Source: Cetobacterium ceti
Lineage (GTDB): Bacteria; Fusobacteriota; Fusobacteriia; Fusobacteriales; Fusobacteriaceae
Assembly (NCBI RefSeq): GCF_900167275.1
Contig: NZ_FUWX01000019.1
Coordinates: 1 to 32,597 of the forward strand
DNA length: 32,597 bases
Direction of reading: 5' to 3'
The notes under the pieces are model-generated. The model was given only the letters and a program-made list of their open reading frames with translations. It made no database searches and was not told the origin of the DNA. Positions 1 to 5,628 of the stretch are shown here, in pieces; the stretch's first letter is position 1, and the number at the start of each line of letters is the position of its first letter. Made by a program: the position numbers and the translations under genes.

Positions 1-44
1 AGAAGACGACAAAATATTTAATAGAAGACGACAAAATATTTAAT
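1..44. repeat. Two tandem 22-bp direct repeats (iterons), array cut by window edge
   Basis: Two perfect head-to-tail copies of a 22-bp unit (positions 1-22 and 23-44), each beginning agaagacgac and ending atttaat. Rep_3 plasmid initiators bind tandem repeats of about this length, and the rep gene starts 85 bp downstream, so these are probably origin iterons. The array may continue beyond the left edge. The repeat core acgacaaaa is echoed in reverse (gtcgtttt) in the rep promoter region. Confidence 0.75.
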
Positions 45-66
45 AAATATTGTACTTAACTATTAA

Positions 67-101
67 GACATATTGCTTGTTATGTCGTTTTACAGTATAC
101 T
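67..101 (+). promoter_or_regulatory. rep promoter with overlapping inverted repeat (putative autoregulatory operator)
   Basis: TTGCTT at 73-78, a 17-bp spacer and TATACT at 96-101 form a good sigma-70 promoter ahead of the rep gene. The -35 lies inside an inverted repeat, gacata (67-72) and tatgtc (81-86). The spacer contains gtcgtttt, the reverse complement of part of the iteron. This is the usual layout for a Rep_3 initiator that represses its own gene by binding half-iterons. The autoregulation is inferred. Confidence 0.6.
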
Positions 102-128
102 AAAGATATATTACAAAAAGGAGGGAAA

Positions 129-1145
129 ATGAAGGATATACTACAGTATAAGAATGGACTTAACAACTTAGAGTTAGGAAAAATGTCTGCGAGGGAACAG
201 GATATATTTTTTTATATTTTATTTTTATTATCAAAGAATAAATTAGCTCCTCTAGAAATAAAATTTTCTGAGTTGAAAAAACGTATAGATGGACAATATA
301 CAAATAATAAACAATTAGGGAATACTATCAGAAAAATGGTAAAAAAATTTCAATCTACTGTGCAAGAATATCAAATTGAAGAAGGGAAATATTGTATATT
401 TAATGTATTAGAAGATACTACAGTAGATGTAAAAAATGGTATTATAACAACAAGTTTAAAAAAAGCTTTTAGAGAATTATTAGAAATTGAAGAAAAAAGT
501 AAATGTTATATGTCGATTGATTTGAAAGAAATGTGTAATTTAAAAAGTTCTTATTTAAAAATACTTTATAGATACTTAAAACAGTGGGATAATGTTGGAA
601 AAGCGACTATAAAAATTCAAGATTTCAAAAAAATATTGGATATTCCCGAAGCTTACAGATTTTATGATATAGATAGACGAATACTTATTCCAGCAATTGA
701 AGAATTTAAAGATATATTTAAAGGTTTTTCTATAGAAAAAAATAACTCTAATACAAAAGGTAAAAAAATCGATGAAATAACTTTCACTTGGCAAAGAGTA
801 GTTAAGAAAAAAACTAAAAAACAAGAAGATAGAGAACAAGAAAAAAATATAACAGCAGCTAAAAAGATTTTCAATAAAGAAGTAGCAGTTGAAAAAACTA
901 TAAAAGCAGAAAAGGAAATAGCAAATTTAAAGGCAGAGGAGAGACTAGCAGAAATAGTTAAAACTAATCTGTCTAATAATGTTGCAGAAGAACCAATTAT
1001 AGAAGTTACATCAGACAAATATATGGAAATATATAATGACTATTTAAAAGCTAATAATATAGAGCATAGTGTATATGTAAAAAAAGCTTTTGATATAATA
1101 AATAAAAATAAAGTTAGAATAAAAGAAAATAAAAAAGCATTTTAA
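129..1145 (+). CDS. repB: RepB-like plasmid replication initiator (Rep_3 superfamily)
   Basis: A 338-residue protein whose first 230 residues show the Rep_3 layout of two winged-helix domains. The second domain holds the typical run SSYLKILYRYLKQW (about residues 139-152) followed by YDIDRRILIPAIEEFK, matching the family pattern 'Y.YFKRKVLDPAIKEIN'. Such initiators bind iterons and open a theta origin. A lysine/glutamate-rich, probably helical tail follows (about residues 235-300). ATG 129 follows aaggaggga with good spacing. The tandem repeats at 1-44 and the promoter with inverted repeat fit this role. The assignment rests on motif recall and context. It argues that this phage replicates as a plasmid. 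Confidence 0.85.
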   Translation: MKDILQYKNGLNNLELGKMSAREQDIFFYILFLLSKNKLAPLEIKFSELKKRIDGQYTNNKQLGNTIRKMVKKFQSTVQEYQIEEGKYCIFNVLEDTTVDVKNGIITTSLKKAFRELLEIEEKSKCYMSIDLKEMCNLKSSYLKILYRYLKQWDNVGKATIKIQDFKKILDIPEAYRFYDIDRRILIPAIEEFKDIFKGFSIEKNNSNTKGKKIDEITFTWQRVVKKKTKKQEDREQEKNITAAKKIFNKEVAVEKTIKAEKEIANLKAEERLAEIVKTNLSNNVAEEPIIEVTSDKYMEIYNDYLKANNIEHSVYVKKAFDIINKNKVRIKENKKAF

Positions 1146-1192
1146 TTAAATAAATAATTAAAATGCAAAAAACAAATAAATAAATTTTTATA

Positions 1193-1227
1193 AAAGCACT
1201 TTTGAGCGATAAAGGTGCTTTTTTTAT
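1193..1227 (+). terminator. Intrinsic terminator after rep
   Basis: The arms aaagcac and gtgcttt, plus a few added pairs, enclose a short loop (gagcgat) and are followed by seven T residues. It lies about 50 bp past the rep stop codon and oriented for the plus strand. Confidence 0.8.
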
Positions 1228-1274
1228 TTATAATAATTATAATTTTTTTTAATTAATTTGTCAAGAAATGAAAA

Positions 1275-1582
1275 CAAAAAAGCCCGAAGGCTGAGGGAAC
1301 TTATTTAAGGATTACTAAAATTAGGATAACTAGACAAAGAATAATGGAGACAAAGAAATTGCCATTAACTTTGCAGTTTTTAAAATTAAAGTAGAACTTG
1401 ATCATAAGTAACCCTCCTGTAATATAGAATCAACTGCCAATTAAGGCTCTGACCTCTTAATTAGCATGAAAATAGCCCCCAAAAGATTGAGGGCTAATCT
1501 CATCAGAGCTTTTAAATTCTATATTACAGTGCCTACGAGCTGTAGACACAAGTATTATAGCTTTTTGATAAATAAAAGTCAA
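1275..1582 (-). promoter_or_regulatory. Copy A transcription unit: promoter, structured leader, terminators
   Basis: On the minus strand: TTGACT (1582-1577), 17 bp, TATAAT (1559-1554), start near 1547. A 5' hairpin follows (CTAC/GTAG with flanks, 1547-1531). The arm CTGTAATATAGAAT then pairs perfectly with ATTCTATATTACAG, which ends directly at the Shine-Dalgarno. Between the arms are an embedded terminator-like hairpin (AGCCCTCAA/TTGGGGGCT then ATTTT, 1495-1469) and a GCTCTGA/TCAGAGC stem. The unit ends with hairpin AGCCTTCGGGCT plus a T run (1292-1275). The 5' hairpin GCTCGTAGGC can also pair with the 3' GCCTTCGGGC (9 of 10). Confidence 0.75.
1301..1405 (-). CDS. Small membrane toxin-like peptide, copy A (34 aa)
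   Basis: ATG at 1405 (minus) is preceded by GGAGGG with good spacing. The 34-residue product starts MIKFYFNFKN, has KVNGN at about residues 12-16, then a hydrophobic span (FFVSIILCLVILILVIL) ending in a single lysine. The other five copies have LNINGG or LNINGN at the same place, so A is the most divergent member. Size, one transmembrane span, a basic end and tight leader control fit type I toxins in general (Fst, Ldr, AapA class), but I see no sequence match to a named family. It lies antisense to the phage genes, with its own promoter and terminator. Toxicity is inferred. Confidence 0.7.
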   Translation of the reverse strand: MIKFYFNFKNCKVNGNFFVSIILCLVILILVILK

Positions 1583-1603
1583 ATAACTTTGGGAAGGAGA
1601 AAA

Positions 1604-1654
1604 ATGAAATTAAAAATAGGGTGGCTGAACTATAAAATAATGCATAAAAAATAA
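1604..1654 (+). CDS. Possible 16-residue peptide gene
   Basis: ATG 1604 has an excellent upstream gggaaggaga and encodes MKLKIGWLNYKIMHKK. It begins just past the -35 of copy A, in the same position where other toxin units are followed by a plus-strand gene, and it ends just before the terminator of copy B. The longer in-frame reading from 1466 runs back through the copy A leader and has no ribosome site. It may be a degenerate gene remnant. Confidence 0.3.
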   Translation: MKLKIGWLNYKIMHKK

Positions 1655-1665
1655 GAATAAAAAAA

Positions 1666-1947
1666 AGCCCGTAGGCTGAGGGATGTGATTATTTTTTAAT
1701 AATCCACAAAATCAATAAAATGGCAACAACTAACATTAAGAAGTTTCCATTAATATTGAGAGTAGTTATATTGATAATCATCTACTCCCTCCTTAAGTAT
1801 GAAAATCAACTGCAAATTAAGACTCTGACCTCTTAATTCACATGAAAATAGCCCCCAAAACTTGAGGGCTAATCTCATCAGAGTTTTCTTCATACTTAAG
1901 TGCCTACGGGTGTAGACATAAGTATTATAGCTTTTTTAAATCAAAAA
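1666..1947 (-). promoter_or_regulatory. Copy B transcription unit: promoter, structured leader, terminators
   Basis: Minus-strand TTGACT, 17 bp, TATAAT lie just upstream of the ribosome site of the next plus gene. The 5' hairpin region CCCGTAGGC is a perfect 9-nt complement of GCCTACGGG in the 3' terminator hairpin. CTTAAGTATGAA pairs with TTCATACTTAAG, which abuts GAGGG. The embedded hairpin is GCCCTCAAG/TTTTGGGGGC followed by TATTTT. The stem ACTCTGA/TCAGAGT replaces the GCTCTGA/TCAGAGC of copy A, a compensatory change. Confidence 0.75.
1689..1781 (-). CDS. Small membrane toxin-like peptide, copy B (30 aa)
   Basis: ATG at 1781 (minus) follows AAGGAGGGAGTAG. The 30-residue product starts MIINITT, has LNINGN at residues 8-13, then a hydrophobic stretch with one tryptophan (MLVVAILLILWIIKK) ending in two lysines. 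The peptide resembles copies C-F. The leader is nearest to copy A, with the same ctctgacctcttaatt block, so A and B are a tandem pair of one subtype. The function as an inner-membrane toxin is inferred from architecture. A short secreted or signalling peptide is the main alternative. Confidence 0.75.
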   Translation of the reverse strand: MIINITTLNINGNFLMLVVAILLILWIIKK

Positions 1948-1965
1948 GTCAAATAGGAGGAAATA

Positions 1966-2355
1966 GTGAATAATAAAACATTTACAGTATGTCCAAATTG
2001 TGATTATGAGTTTTCAAAAAAGCAAAAGATAGCAATAACTTTTGTTAATGGAAAAATGGTTATAAGATGTCCTCTTTGTAAAAGATATTTCAGATATAGA
2101 CAATATGGCCAAAATGAAATAGTTGAAGATATTGAAAAGTTAAGAAATAGAAAAAAGGGGATAAAATATAAAGCTAGTGAAGAAAAGAAGAAAAATAACT
2201 TTAAATTATTAGATAGAATCTTATATAACAACTATAAATTAACAAATAAAGAATTGATGGAAAGATTAGAAATATCAGAAACAGAGTTTTATAGAACTTA
2301 CTCTGAAAAAGTAAAAGAGATAAGATTTAAATATGCGCAACAATCCTTGTTTTAA
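1966..2355 (+). CDS. Zinc-ribbon/HTH small regulatory-type protein
   Basis: GTG 1966 follows aggaggaaata. The 129-residue product opens with a zinc ribbon, CPNC at about residues 9-12 and CPLC at about 36-39, followed by aromatic and basic residues (KRYFRYRQYG). The C-terminal half has a helix-turn-helix-like segment (LTNKELMERLEISETEFYRTY, split around residue 105). The combination suggests a DNA-binding regulator or replication accessory protein. No specific family was recognised. It begins immediately after the copy B promoter, on the opposite strand. Confidence 0.6.
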   Translation: MNNKTFTVCPNCDYEFSKKQKIAITFVNGKMVIRCPLCKRYFRYRQYGQNEIVEDIEKLRNRKKGIKYKASEEKKKNNFKLLDRILYNNYKLTNKELMERLEISETEFYRTYSEKVKEIRFKYAQQSLF

Positions 2356-2360
2356 TAACA

Positions 2361-2387
2361 ACTCCCATTTTTAATAAAATTGGGAGT
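2361..2387. terminator. Hairpin after the zinc-ribbon gene, weak terminator
   Basis: ACTCCCA and TGGGAGT with an A/T-rich inner stem form a stable hairpin just past the stop codon. The plus-strand T tract is poor (taatac), so termination is uncertain. Confidence 0.35.
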
Positions 2388-2419
2388 AATACAAAATTAA
2401 GTACACAGGAGGATAAGTC

Positions 2420-2596
2420 ATGGGAAGAAATGAGAAAAAGAGAAAATCAGAAAGAAAAAAACAAAATTTAAATTCAGTAAAAAAAGAACAAAAAACAGAA
2501 ACAAAATTAAGCGAAAAAGCTGTAATTGGGTTTAAATATGCAATAGGAAAAACTTTAGCTGGAAATGAAATAAAAAGAAAACCAAAATATATATAA
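2420..2596 (+). CDS. Small basic hypothetical protein (58 aa)
   Basis: ATG 2420 follows acaggaggataagtc, a strong ribosome site. The product starts MGRNEKKRKSERKKQN and has lysine or arginine at roughly one third of positions. Its central segment (AVIGFKYAIGKTLAG) is less charged. It is probably nucleic-acid binding or a small structural protein, and no family was recognised. It lies between the zinc-ribbon gene and a run of minus-strand RNA units. Confidence 0.55.
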   Translation: MGRNEKKRKSERKKQNLNSVKKEQKTETKLSEKAVIGFKYAIGKTLAGNEIKRKPKYI

Positions 2597-2676
2597 AATT
2601 AAAATACCTTTAGTCTTAGGAGAGACTAAAGGTATTCTAAATACACACTTTTTGCAGAAAGTTCAATATAATTATA
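2596..2676 (-). ncRNA. Putative minus-strand small RNA s1
   Basis: TATAAT at 2676-2671 (minus), then about 30 nt, then a 14-bp perfect hairpin AATACCTTTAGTCT/AGACTAAAGGTATT (2636-2603) followed by TTTTAATTTT. No convincing -35 is present, so this unit is weaker than its neighbours. No open reading frame of note. Confidence 0.4.
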
Positions 2677-2704
2677 CTTAAAAAAAATTAAAAAACTTAT
2701 TTTA

Positions 2705-2808
2705 AATAAAAAACCTCTAGCAGTTTCCATATAAAGGAAAATATCAGCTAGAGGTGATGCTAAAGTTTAATTTGTATTTATAATATCAAAAAAAATGCAT
2801 GAAATCAA
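2705..2808 (-). ncRNA. Putative minus-strand small RNA s2
   Basis: Minus-strand TTGATT (2808-2803), 17 bp, TATTAT (2785-2780), start near 2773. The RNA ends in a nested hairpin: ACCTCTAGC/GCTAGAGGT outside and TTTCC/GGAAA inside, followed by TTTTTTATTT. Predicted length is about 70 nt, with no peptide. Confidence 0.55.
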
Positions 2809-2814
2809 TAGAAA

Positions 2815-2899
2815 AAATAAAAAAAGATCCCCTTAATCTGGTAAAAATTAAGGGGATCTTAATAATAAAATATTTGACAGGAAACTTGATATAAGTATA
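2815..2899 (-). ncRNA. Putative minus-strand small RNA s3
   Basis: TATACT at 2899-2894 (minus) with a poor -35, then a strong terminator AAGATCCCCTTAAT/ATTAAGGGGATCTT with a T run (2860-2815). Predicted length is about 70 nt. It starts within the promoter region of the next plus gene. Confidence 0.45.
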
Positions 2900-2901
2900 C
2901 C
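2874..2901 (+). promoter_or_regulatory. Plus-strand promoter for the gene at 2930
   Basis: TTGACA (2874-2879), 16-bp spacer, TATACC (2896-2901). It overlaps the -10 of s3 on the other strand, so the two transcripts cannot be initiated at the same time from one template. Confidence 0.55.
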
Positions 2902-2929
2902 CAAAAAAAAATCAAAAAGGAAGTGGAAA

Positions 2930-3268
2930 ATGTTAAATTTTGGAGAATATATGGCAATGATGAAAGAAGATGAGGAAAAAGAAGAAGCTAAAGAAAGAAA
3001 ATTACTAGTACAATATAGGGAAAATGGAGATTTGAAAGGGTATGTCCAAGAAAAAGAAGAAGAGCTACTGAAGTATTTAAATGAATTTCCAAAATATGAA
3101 AAAGGAATCAAAGACTTATTGTTAATTTTAGAGAAAAACATGCTTGAGAATTATTTAGAAAAAATAAAAGAGATAAAAAATAAAAATGTCATATGCGATA
3201 AAGATTTAACTGAAATTATAGAGATTATTAGTGGTGTAAGAGCGTATAAATTATTTATTAGTAAATAA
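2930..3268 (+). CDS. Hypothetical charged helical protein (112 aa)
   Basis: ATG 2930 follows aaaggaagtgg. The 112-residue product is rich in glutamate and lysine, with a probable helical hairpin (EDEEKEEAKERKLLVQYREN, then KEEELLKYLNEFPKYEKGIK). It has no cysteine pairs, signal peptide or membrane span. It is followed on the minus strand by the terminator of unit s4c. No family recognised; the coding call rests on length, ribosome site and promoter. Confidence 0.6.
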   Translation: MLNFGEYMAMMKEDEEKEEAKERKLLVQYRENGDLKGYVQEKEEELLKYLNEFPKYEKGIKDLLLILEKNMLENYLEKIKEIKNKNVICDKDLTEIIEIISGVRAYKLFISK

Positions 3269-3333
3269 AAATTGGGCAACTAAAAAGTCACCCAATGGTA
3301 AGTGAATAAAAAAAACAGACTAATATAATTATA
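3265..3333 (-). ncRNA. Putative minus-strand small RNA s4c
   Basis: TATAAT at 3333-3328 (minus) with a weak -35. A 10-bp terminator ATTGGGTGAC/GTTGCCCAAT (3296-3271) is followed by TTTTTATTT. About 60 nt, no peptide. Confidence 0.4.
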
Positions 3334-3360
3334 CTACAAAAATTAATTCAATGAATAAAA

Positions 3361-3429
3361 AAATAAAACCCCCTAGCTAAAGAAGGTTCAAAAGCCAGAG
3401 GTTCAATGAAAGAAATATATGTTAGTATA
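3361..3429 (-). ncRNA. Putative minus-strand small RNA s4b
   Basis: TATACT at 3429-3424 (minus). The hairpin AACCTCTGGCT/AGCTAGGGGGTT has one bulge (about 3403-3368) and is followed by TTTTATTTTTTT. The only -35 candidate (TTGAAC) is 20 bp away. Confidence 0.4.
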
Positions 3430-3433
3430 ATAG

Positions 3434-3533
3434 CATAAAAAAAGCTCCCGTTCAATAGGAGCTTTTATAGGTACCAAGAGGTACACAACATCAGATTATC
3501 TTAGATTATAGACAATTTATGCGAATAAGTCAA
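3434..3533 (-). ncRNA. Putative minus-strand small RNA s4 with anti-Shine-Dalgarno hairpin
   Basis: Consensus minus promoter TTGACT (3533-3528), 17 bp, TATAAT (3510-3505), start near 3498. The RNA has a hairpin GTACC-UCUU-GGUAC (3484-3471) and a strong terminator AAAGCTCC/GGGAGCTTT with seven T (3467-3436). Length is about 65 nt. Its segment UGUACCUCUU is complementary to the ribosome site AGGAGGUACA of toxin copy C, and its shorter form to that of copy D. The -35 abuts the ribosome site of the next plus gene. Confidence 0.65.
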
Positions 3534-3544
3534 GGGGAGGAAAA

Positions 3545-3730
3545 ATGACAATAGAAATGTTAGATGGACTTACAAATGAAAATAATGAAACTATTTTTTT
3601 AGATAAAACTAAAAATACTATAAGAATAAAAGCAAAAGATAATAGAACAATAGGAATAATGGATTATAAACTAGTTCCCAAAGATACTTTAGAGATATTA
3701 AAAAACTTAAAATTTATAAAAAAAATATAG
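3545..3730 (+). CDS. Hypothetical small protein (61 aa)
   Basis: ATG 3545 follows aggggaggaaaa. The 61-residue product alternates polar and hydrophobic residues (IFLDKTKNTIRIKAKDNRTI), suggesting a small beta-rich fold with a C-terminal helix. No motif recognised. It heads a run of four closely spaced plus-strand genes (3545-4334). Confidence 0.55.
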   Translation: MTIEMLDGLTNENNETIFLDKTKNTIRIKAKDNRTIGIMDYKLVPKDTLEILKNLKFIKKI

Positions 3731-3747
3731 GGAGGAAAATATTAAAA

Positions 3748-4032
3748 ATGAGCATAATAGATCAATTGGCAGAGGAAATATCAAATAACAAAAAATTAAA
3801 AGAAGAAGAAAAAAAAGCCATATTAAATTTTATTGCTTTACAAACAACTTTTGCAGAAGCTGGGTATGTTTTTTCTTTAGAATATACAGATGAGAAAGCA
3901 GCAAAAGCAGGAGAAAGACCAAATATAACAATAAAAGATATAGAAAATGGGAAAAGATATGATCTTGTAAAGATATTGGAATTCTTATGTTCAGTATATG
4001 AAAAAAATCGGGATGTAATATTATGGAACTAA
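3748..4032 (+). CDS. Hypothetical small protein (94 aa)
   Basis: ATG 3748 lies 12 nt after ggagg, a rather long spacing. The product has a charged N-terminal helix (EEISNNKKLKEEEKKAILN) and a more hydrophobic second half. No signal peptide or metal-binding motif. Its end overlaps the next gene by 10 bp, so the two are probably translationally coupled. No family recognised. Confidence 0.6.
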   Translation: MSIIDQLAEEISNNKKLKEEEKKAILNFIALQTTFAEAGYVFSLEYTDEKAAKAGERPNITIKDIENGKRYDLVKILEFLCSVYEKNRDVILWN

Positions 4033-4211
4033 TAAAAAAAGTTATGAAAGATTTAGATGAATATGGATTAATTAAGAATGAGAAAATATATTTAGAAAAA
4101 AGAGAACAGCTATATATGTTATCCCTAATGATTAATGGGAAATATAGGCTTATTCACGCGGATACTAACAGAGAAAATTTTATAAAGTTCTTGGATAATT
4201 TTTTTATATAA
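4023..4211 (+). CDS. Hypothetical small protein (62 aa)
   Basis: ATG 4023 lies inside the end of the previous gene, in another frame, which suggests coupling. The product starts MELIKKVMKDLDEYGLIK and ends with a hydrophobic NFFI. Size and lack of motifs prevent assignment. Confidence 0.55.
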   Translation: MELIKKVMKDLDEYGLIKNEKIYLEKREQLYMLSLMINGKYRLIHADTNRENFIKFLDNFFI

Positions 4212-4220
4212 GGGGGATGT

Positions 4221-4334
4221 ATGATTGAAAAAATGAAAAAAATTATATTGTATTTCATTGCCTCAATAGTAATAGTTCCAGTGTTTGTAGGAGTAGTATT
4301 TATAACGATAATAGAGAGAATTTTAAAGAAATAA
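4221..4334 (+). CDS. Small single-span membrane protein (37 aa)
   Basis: ATG 4221 follows aggggg. The product starts MIEKMKKIILYFIA and carries one long hydrophobic span (about residues 8-30), flanked by lysines. It is plus-strand, not related in sequence to the minus-strand LNING peptides, and its stop codon touches the terminator of copy C. It could be a membrane anchor or holin-like peptide; the function is unknown. Confidence 0.55.
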   Translation: MIEKMKKIILYFIASIVIVPVFVGVVFITIIERILKK

Positions 4335-4625
4335 AAAAAGACCCCCGCAGGGTGTGAGGTACGAGGCTACTTTCTAATCTTAAGAAGAATGACAAGGATA
4401 ATGCCTAAGGTAATAATCCCACCATTAATATTAAGATTTTGAATGTAAACAACCATGATGTACCTCCTTGTGATTAAATATAATATCTGCCTTGTTCAAG
4501 GGCAGAATAAAAGCCCCCAAGAATTGAGGGCCAATATTCTGAACATGATACGTATTATATTTAATTCACAAGTACCCTAACGGGTAATACAACACAATTA
4601 TATATAAAATTAAAATAAATGTCAA
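4334..4625 (-). promoter_or_regulatory. Copy C transcription unit: promoter, structured leader, terminators
   Basis: Minus-strand TTGACA (4625-4620), 17 bp, TATAAT (4602-4597), a perfect consensus promoter, start near 4590. The 5' hairpin is TACCC/GGGTA. Arm 4572-4553 pairs with 4485-4467, an almost perfect 19-20 bp helix ending on the Shine-Dalgarno. The embedded terminator is GCCCTCAA/TTGGGGGC then TTTTATT (4532-4506). GTTCAGAAT can pair with ATTCTG...GAAC. The final terminator is ACCCTGCGGGGGT plus seven T. The 5' ACCCGTTAGGGT is largely complementary to that terminator. Confidence 0.8.
4367..4456 (-). CDS. Small membrane toxin-like peptide, copy C (29 aa)
   Basis: ATG at 4456 (minus) follows AAGGAGGTACATC. 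The 29-residue product starts MVVYIQN with LNINGG at residues 8-13, then a hydrophobic span (IITLGIILVILL) and a basic end KIRK. It ends with TAG. It is closest to copy D. The shape (short neutral head, one membrane span, basic tail) fits a pore-forming or depolarising type I toxin. This is inference from architecture. Confidence 0.8.
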   Translation of the reverse strand: MVVYIQNLNINGGIITLGIILVILLKIRK

Positions 4626-4637
4626 ATATATAAGTGA

Positions 4638-4783
4638 AAACAAAAACATCTAGCTAGGGTTAGAGCTAGATGTTTTTGCGAAAGATTTATATTATTTTTG
4701 TTATAAGAATATCATTTCCAAGATTTAAGAAATGATATTCAAATAAGTTAATAGAATTATATATCAAAATACAAAAAAGTCAA
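4638..4783 (-). ncRNA. Putative minus-strand small RNA s5
   Basis: TTGACT (4783-4778), 16 bp, TATAAT (4761-4756) on the minus strand, start near 4749. The RNA has a long hairpin GAATATCATTTC/GAAATGATATTC (4740-4707) and a terminator ACATCTAGCT/AGCTAGATGT with TTTTTG (4677-4638). About 110 nt. The terminator hairpin also has a T tract on the plus side. Confidence 0.6.
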
Positions 4784-4784
4784 A

Positions 4785-4938
4785 AAATATTAAAGAGTAG
4801 TATTTTTCCCGTTCTAAAAATACTACTCCAGAGTGAAAAAAAGTATCTAAGCAGCTTTAATACAAAGATACTTATACATAATAACGTTTGAGGTTTTACC
4901 TTAAGTAACTATATACACTATATATAAAAAAAAGTCAA
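4785..4938 (-). ncRNA. Putative minus-strand small RNA s6 with two terminators
   Basis: TTGACT (4938-4933), 17 bp, TATATA (4915-4910) on the minus strand, start near 4903. The first terminator is AAGTATCT/AGATACTT with a T run (4873-4835). A second is GAGTAGTATTTTT/AAAAATACTACTC (4828-4795). The second hairpin is nearly the same as the terminator of s8, so s6 and s8 may be duplicates. Confidence 0.55.
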
Positions 4939-4939
4939 A

Positions 4940-5139
4940 TAAAAAAGAATAACTATATTGGTTAAAATACAGTTATTCTCTCCCAAAAAATCGAATAAAT
5001 TACTCATAAATATTATAGAAAAAAAGAGGACATTTATAGCTGAACTTTTTAATTATAGTTGAAGATAAAAAAGTTAAAAAAAATAATACTTTTATGAGTA
5101 ATATACCATAATTATAGGATTTAAATATATATGTGTCAA
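4940..5139 (-). ncRNA. Putative minus-strand structured RNA s7 (about 165 nt)
   Basis: Consensus minus promoter TTGACA (5139-5134), 17 bp, TATAAT (5116-5111), start near 5104. A 12-bp helix ATTACTCATAAA/TTTATGAGTAAT (5102-5091 with 5010-4999) closes an 80-nt domain containing an inner AACTTTTT/AAAAAGTT stem. A terminator GAATAACTGTATT/AATATAGTTATTC plus T run follows (4978-4940). The closing helix and internal hairpin recall the toxin leaders, but no LNING reading frame is present. Confidence 0.6.
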
Positions 5140-5164
5140 ATAATGACATAAAAATGACTATAAA

Positions 5165-5312
5165 AACAAAATGAGCAGTATTTTTTCTCTTCTCTTAGAA
5201 AAATACTACTCATAAAGCATTGGTAGAACTATAAAATGTTTTAACAAGGAAAGTGATTGATATGTACCTTTTAACAATATAAGTATATACCTTCTTAAGA
5301 TAAAAATGTCAA
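5165..5312 (-). ncRNA. Putative minus-strand small RNA s8
   Basis: TTGACA (5312-5307), 17 bp, TATATA (5289-5284) on the minus strand, start near 5277. The terminator hairpin GAGTAGTATTTTTCT/AGAGAAAAAATACTGCTC (5211-5173) is followed by TTTTGTTTTT and resembles that of s6. About 110 nt, no peptide of note. Confidence 0.55.
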
Positions 5313-5346
5313 CAATATTTCAAAAAAAATAAAAAGAGGTAAAATA

Positions 5347-5628
5347 ATGGAACAATTATTAAGAAAATTAACAAATAAGAAATTAAAAATAATAGAATTC
5401 GAAAGAAAAGAATTAGAAATAAAATACACTGTATATATTTTTAAAGAGAATGAAAAATATGTAATAGAAGAATTAGGAGAAACAGAAGATGGAGGAAAAA
5501 CTCAAGCAATATTAAAATGTCCAACAAAAGAAGATCTCTTAAGAGATTTAAAAGAGTATTTAAAAATAATAAAAAAGAATCACATAGAATATAATTATTT
5601 TTTAGAAAAAAGACCCCGTAGGGTGTGA
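5347..5628 (+). CDS. Hypothetical small protein (93 aa)
   Basis: ATG 5347 follows aaaaagaggtaaaat. The 93-residue product is lysine/glutamate-rich, with a probable beta hairpin (KYTVYIFKENEKYVIEELG) and a C-terminal helix. Its last codons (ending RPRRV) and stop codon lie inside the terminator hairpin of toxin copy D on the other strand. The unusual arginine-rich tail is therefore a by-product of the terminator sequence, perhaps because copy D was inserted into the 3' end of this gene. No family recognised. Confidence 0.6.
   Translation: MEQLLRKLTNKKLKIIEFERKELEIKYTVYIFKENEKYVIEELGETEDGGKTQAILKCPTKEDLLRDLKEYLKIIKKNHIEYNYFLEKRPRRV

Noticed and set aside
576-1018. Minus-strand open frames of 87 and 118 codons inside rep
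   Set aside because: Antisense shadows without ribosome sites. The plus frame carries the Rep_3 motifs.
1290-1500. Short frame in the copy A leader (minus) as a leader peptide controlling the toxin
   Set aside because: The frame is not kept in copy B, where a one-base difference shifts it, and it has no ribosome site.
1466-1654. 62-codon plus-strand open frame
   Set aside because: Its first two thirds run through the copy A leader and promoter with no ribosome site. Only the last 16 codons have one, listed separately at low confidence.
4456-4485. Plus-strand TATAAT at copy C as an antisense promoter
   Set aside because: The -35 is poor, and the element is not conserved in the other five copies. 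It is a by-product of the A/T-rich pairing arm.
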